Below, piece by piece: positions 5,598-5,939 of a DNA stretch of 5,939 nt. This DNA comes from an uncultured archaeon (GTDB taxonomy: Archaea; Aenigmatarchaeota; Aenigmatarchaeia; GW2011-AR5): contig CAIKBN010000068.1 of assembly GCA_903825675.1 (NCBI GenBank), positions 1-5,939 on the forward strand, given 5' to 3'. Each line of letters starts with the position of its first letter. Within the stretch, counting starts at the first letter, position 1. The position numbers and the translations under genes were made by a program. The notes under the pieces are model-generated. The model was given only the letters and a program-made list of their open reading frames with translations, searched no databases and was not told where the DNA came from.

Positions 5598-5855
5598 ATG
5601 GAAAACCCAATATGTCAAAGCTGTGGAATGCCACTAACAAAAGAACAGGATTTTGGAACGAATAAGGATTTTTCTAAGAGTAGGGAATATTGTTTTCATT
5701 GCTTTAAAAATGGCAAATTCTTAGATGAAGGCATAACATTAAAGGAGAAAATAGAGAAGAATATAAAATTTGGTATTCAGATGGGTATGTCAGAAGAGCA
5801 AGCAAGAAAAATGGCATCAAGCATTTTGCCAAAACTAAAAAGGTGGAAGAAATAA
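5598..5855 (+). CDS. Small zinc-ribbon protein (putative zinc ribbon domain)
   Basis: This 85-residue protein has two CxxC knuckles: CQSCGMPL (Cys6, Cys9) and YCFHC (Cys32, Cys35), separated by 22 residues containing FGTNKDFSKSREYC. The CQSCGMPL...GT...S.eYC..C...G.F pattern is that of the small 'putative zinc ribbon domain' proteins (Pfam PF12674 from memory), found in archaea and bacteria with no settled function. The second half (about 46-85) is charged and helical (LKEKIEKNIKFGIQMGMSEEQARKMASS) and ends in a basic tail. A structural Zn(II) bound by four Cys is expected; a role in DNA, RNA or protein contact is inference. It is divergent from katA across a 76-nt A/T-rich gap, so a link to peroxide response is possible but unproven. 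It appears complete, and the start is fixed by the TATA spacing and the conserved N-terminus. Confidence 0.87.
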   Translation: MENPICQSCGMPLTKEQDFGTNKDFSKSREYCFHCFKNGKFLDEGITLKEKIEKNIKFGIQMGMSEEQARKMASSILPKLKRWKK

Positions 5856-5939
5856 TGTGTGCAAAATTGCAAGGGCAAGAATTATAATAGCTATTTCAAC
5901 CGATGGAATTATATAACAAATCATATAAAAATTGAAATA
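5835..5939 (-). CDS. Possible C-terminal end of a membrane protein (open at window edge)
   Basis: The minus strand is open from the right edge to a TAG at 5837-5835, giving 34 residues with no stop. The segment IPSVEIAIIILALAILHTLF looks like a membrane-spanning helix, followed by a short LPPF end. It would overlap the 3' end of the zinc-ribbon gene by 21 nt in antisense. An ATG at 5924 could also start a 29-residue peptide. AT-rich DNA often yields hydrophobic frames by chance, and this is short, so the call is tentative. The sequence right of the window would settle it. Confidence 0.28.
   Translation of the reverse strand, partial: YFNFYMICYIIPSVEIAIIILALAILHTLFLPPF

Noticed and set aside
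5857..5916. GTG-started 19-codon frame after the zinc-ribbon stop
   Set aside because: Too short, no ribosome-binding site, and an ATG at 5855 gives only 10 codons in another frame.
5923..5932. TATA-like ATATAAAAAT on the plus strand near the right edge
   Set aside because: No start codon follows within the window, and A/T runs are frequent here.
1..5939. tRNA, rRNA, CRISPR array, insertion sequence
   Set aside because: No cloverleaf, regularly spaced repeats, transposase motif or long terminal inverted repeats were seen on reading both strands.

Overview
The window is most consistent with an AT-rich archaeal chromosome fragment. No rRNA or other marker gene is present, so this rests on indirect signs. 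Several genes have an A/T box (TTTATAAA, TTAATATT or similar) centred about 24-26 nt before the start codon, the spacing expected of archaeal TATA-box promoters on leaderless or nearly leaderless mRNAs. FeoB has the roughly 640-residue archaeal-type layout. The compact spacing and tiny genes would suit a small-genome (DPANN-like) archaeon, but that lineage is a guess.

Layout from left to right. (1) 1-447 (+): the 3' end of a gene for a putative zincin metallopeptidase with HEGVH and a downstream Glu. Its start lies outside the window. (2) 444-593 (-): an unrecognised 49-residue Lys-rich protein whose stop interlocks with that of gene 1. (3) 594-726: a non-coding stretch with three copies of an 8-mer that can form two competing hairpins. 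(4) 727-1611 (-): a zinc-type CDF exporter. (5) 1674-3841 (-): feoA-feoB, a ferrous iron uptake operon with a 4-nt ATGA overlap. (6) 3842-4057: the feo upstream region, which on the + strand also holds a strong Shine-Dalgarno followed by a 24-codon frame. (7) 4058-5521 (-): katA, a complete clade-3-like haem catalase of clearly higher GC. (8) 5598-5855 (+): a small zinc-ribbon protein divergent from katA, with an A/T-rich promoter region between them. (9) The right edge has a short hydrophobic open frame on the minus strand that may be the tail of another gene.

Taken together, the centre looks like a metal and oxidative-stress neighbourhood: Fe(II) import (FeoAB), divalent metal export (CDF) and H2O2 removal (haem catalase), with a small Zn-binding protein beside the catalase. 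Joint regulation is an inference. No known mobile element, CRISPR array, tRNA or rRNA was found, and I see no clear sign of an undescribed multi-gene system. The most notable details are an Asp-to-Asn change in the G4 nucleotide-specificity motif of FeoB, an Arg-to-Ile change in its conserved CSAR motif, the two unlisted small genes, and the compositionally distinct katA.
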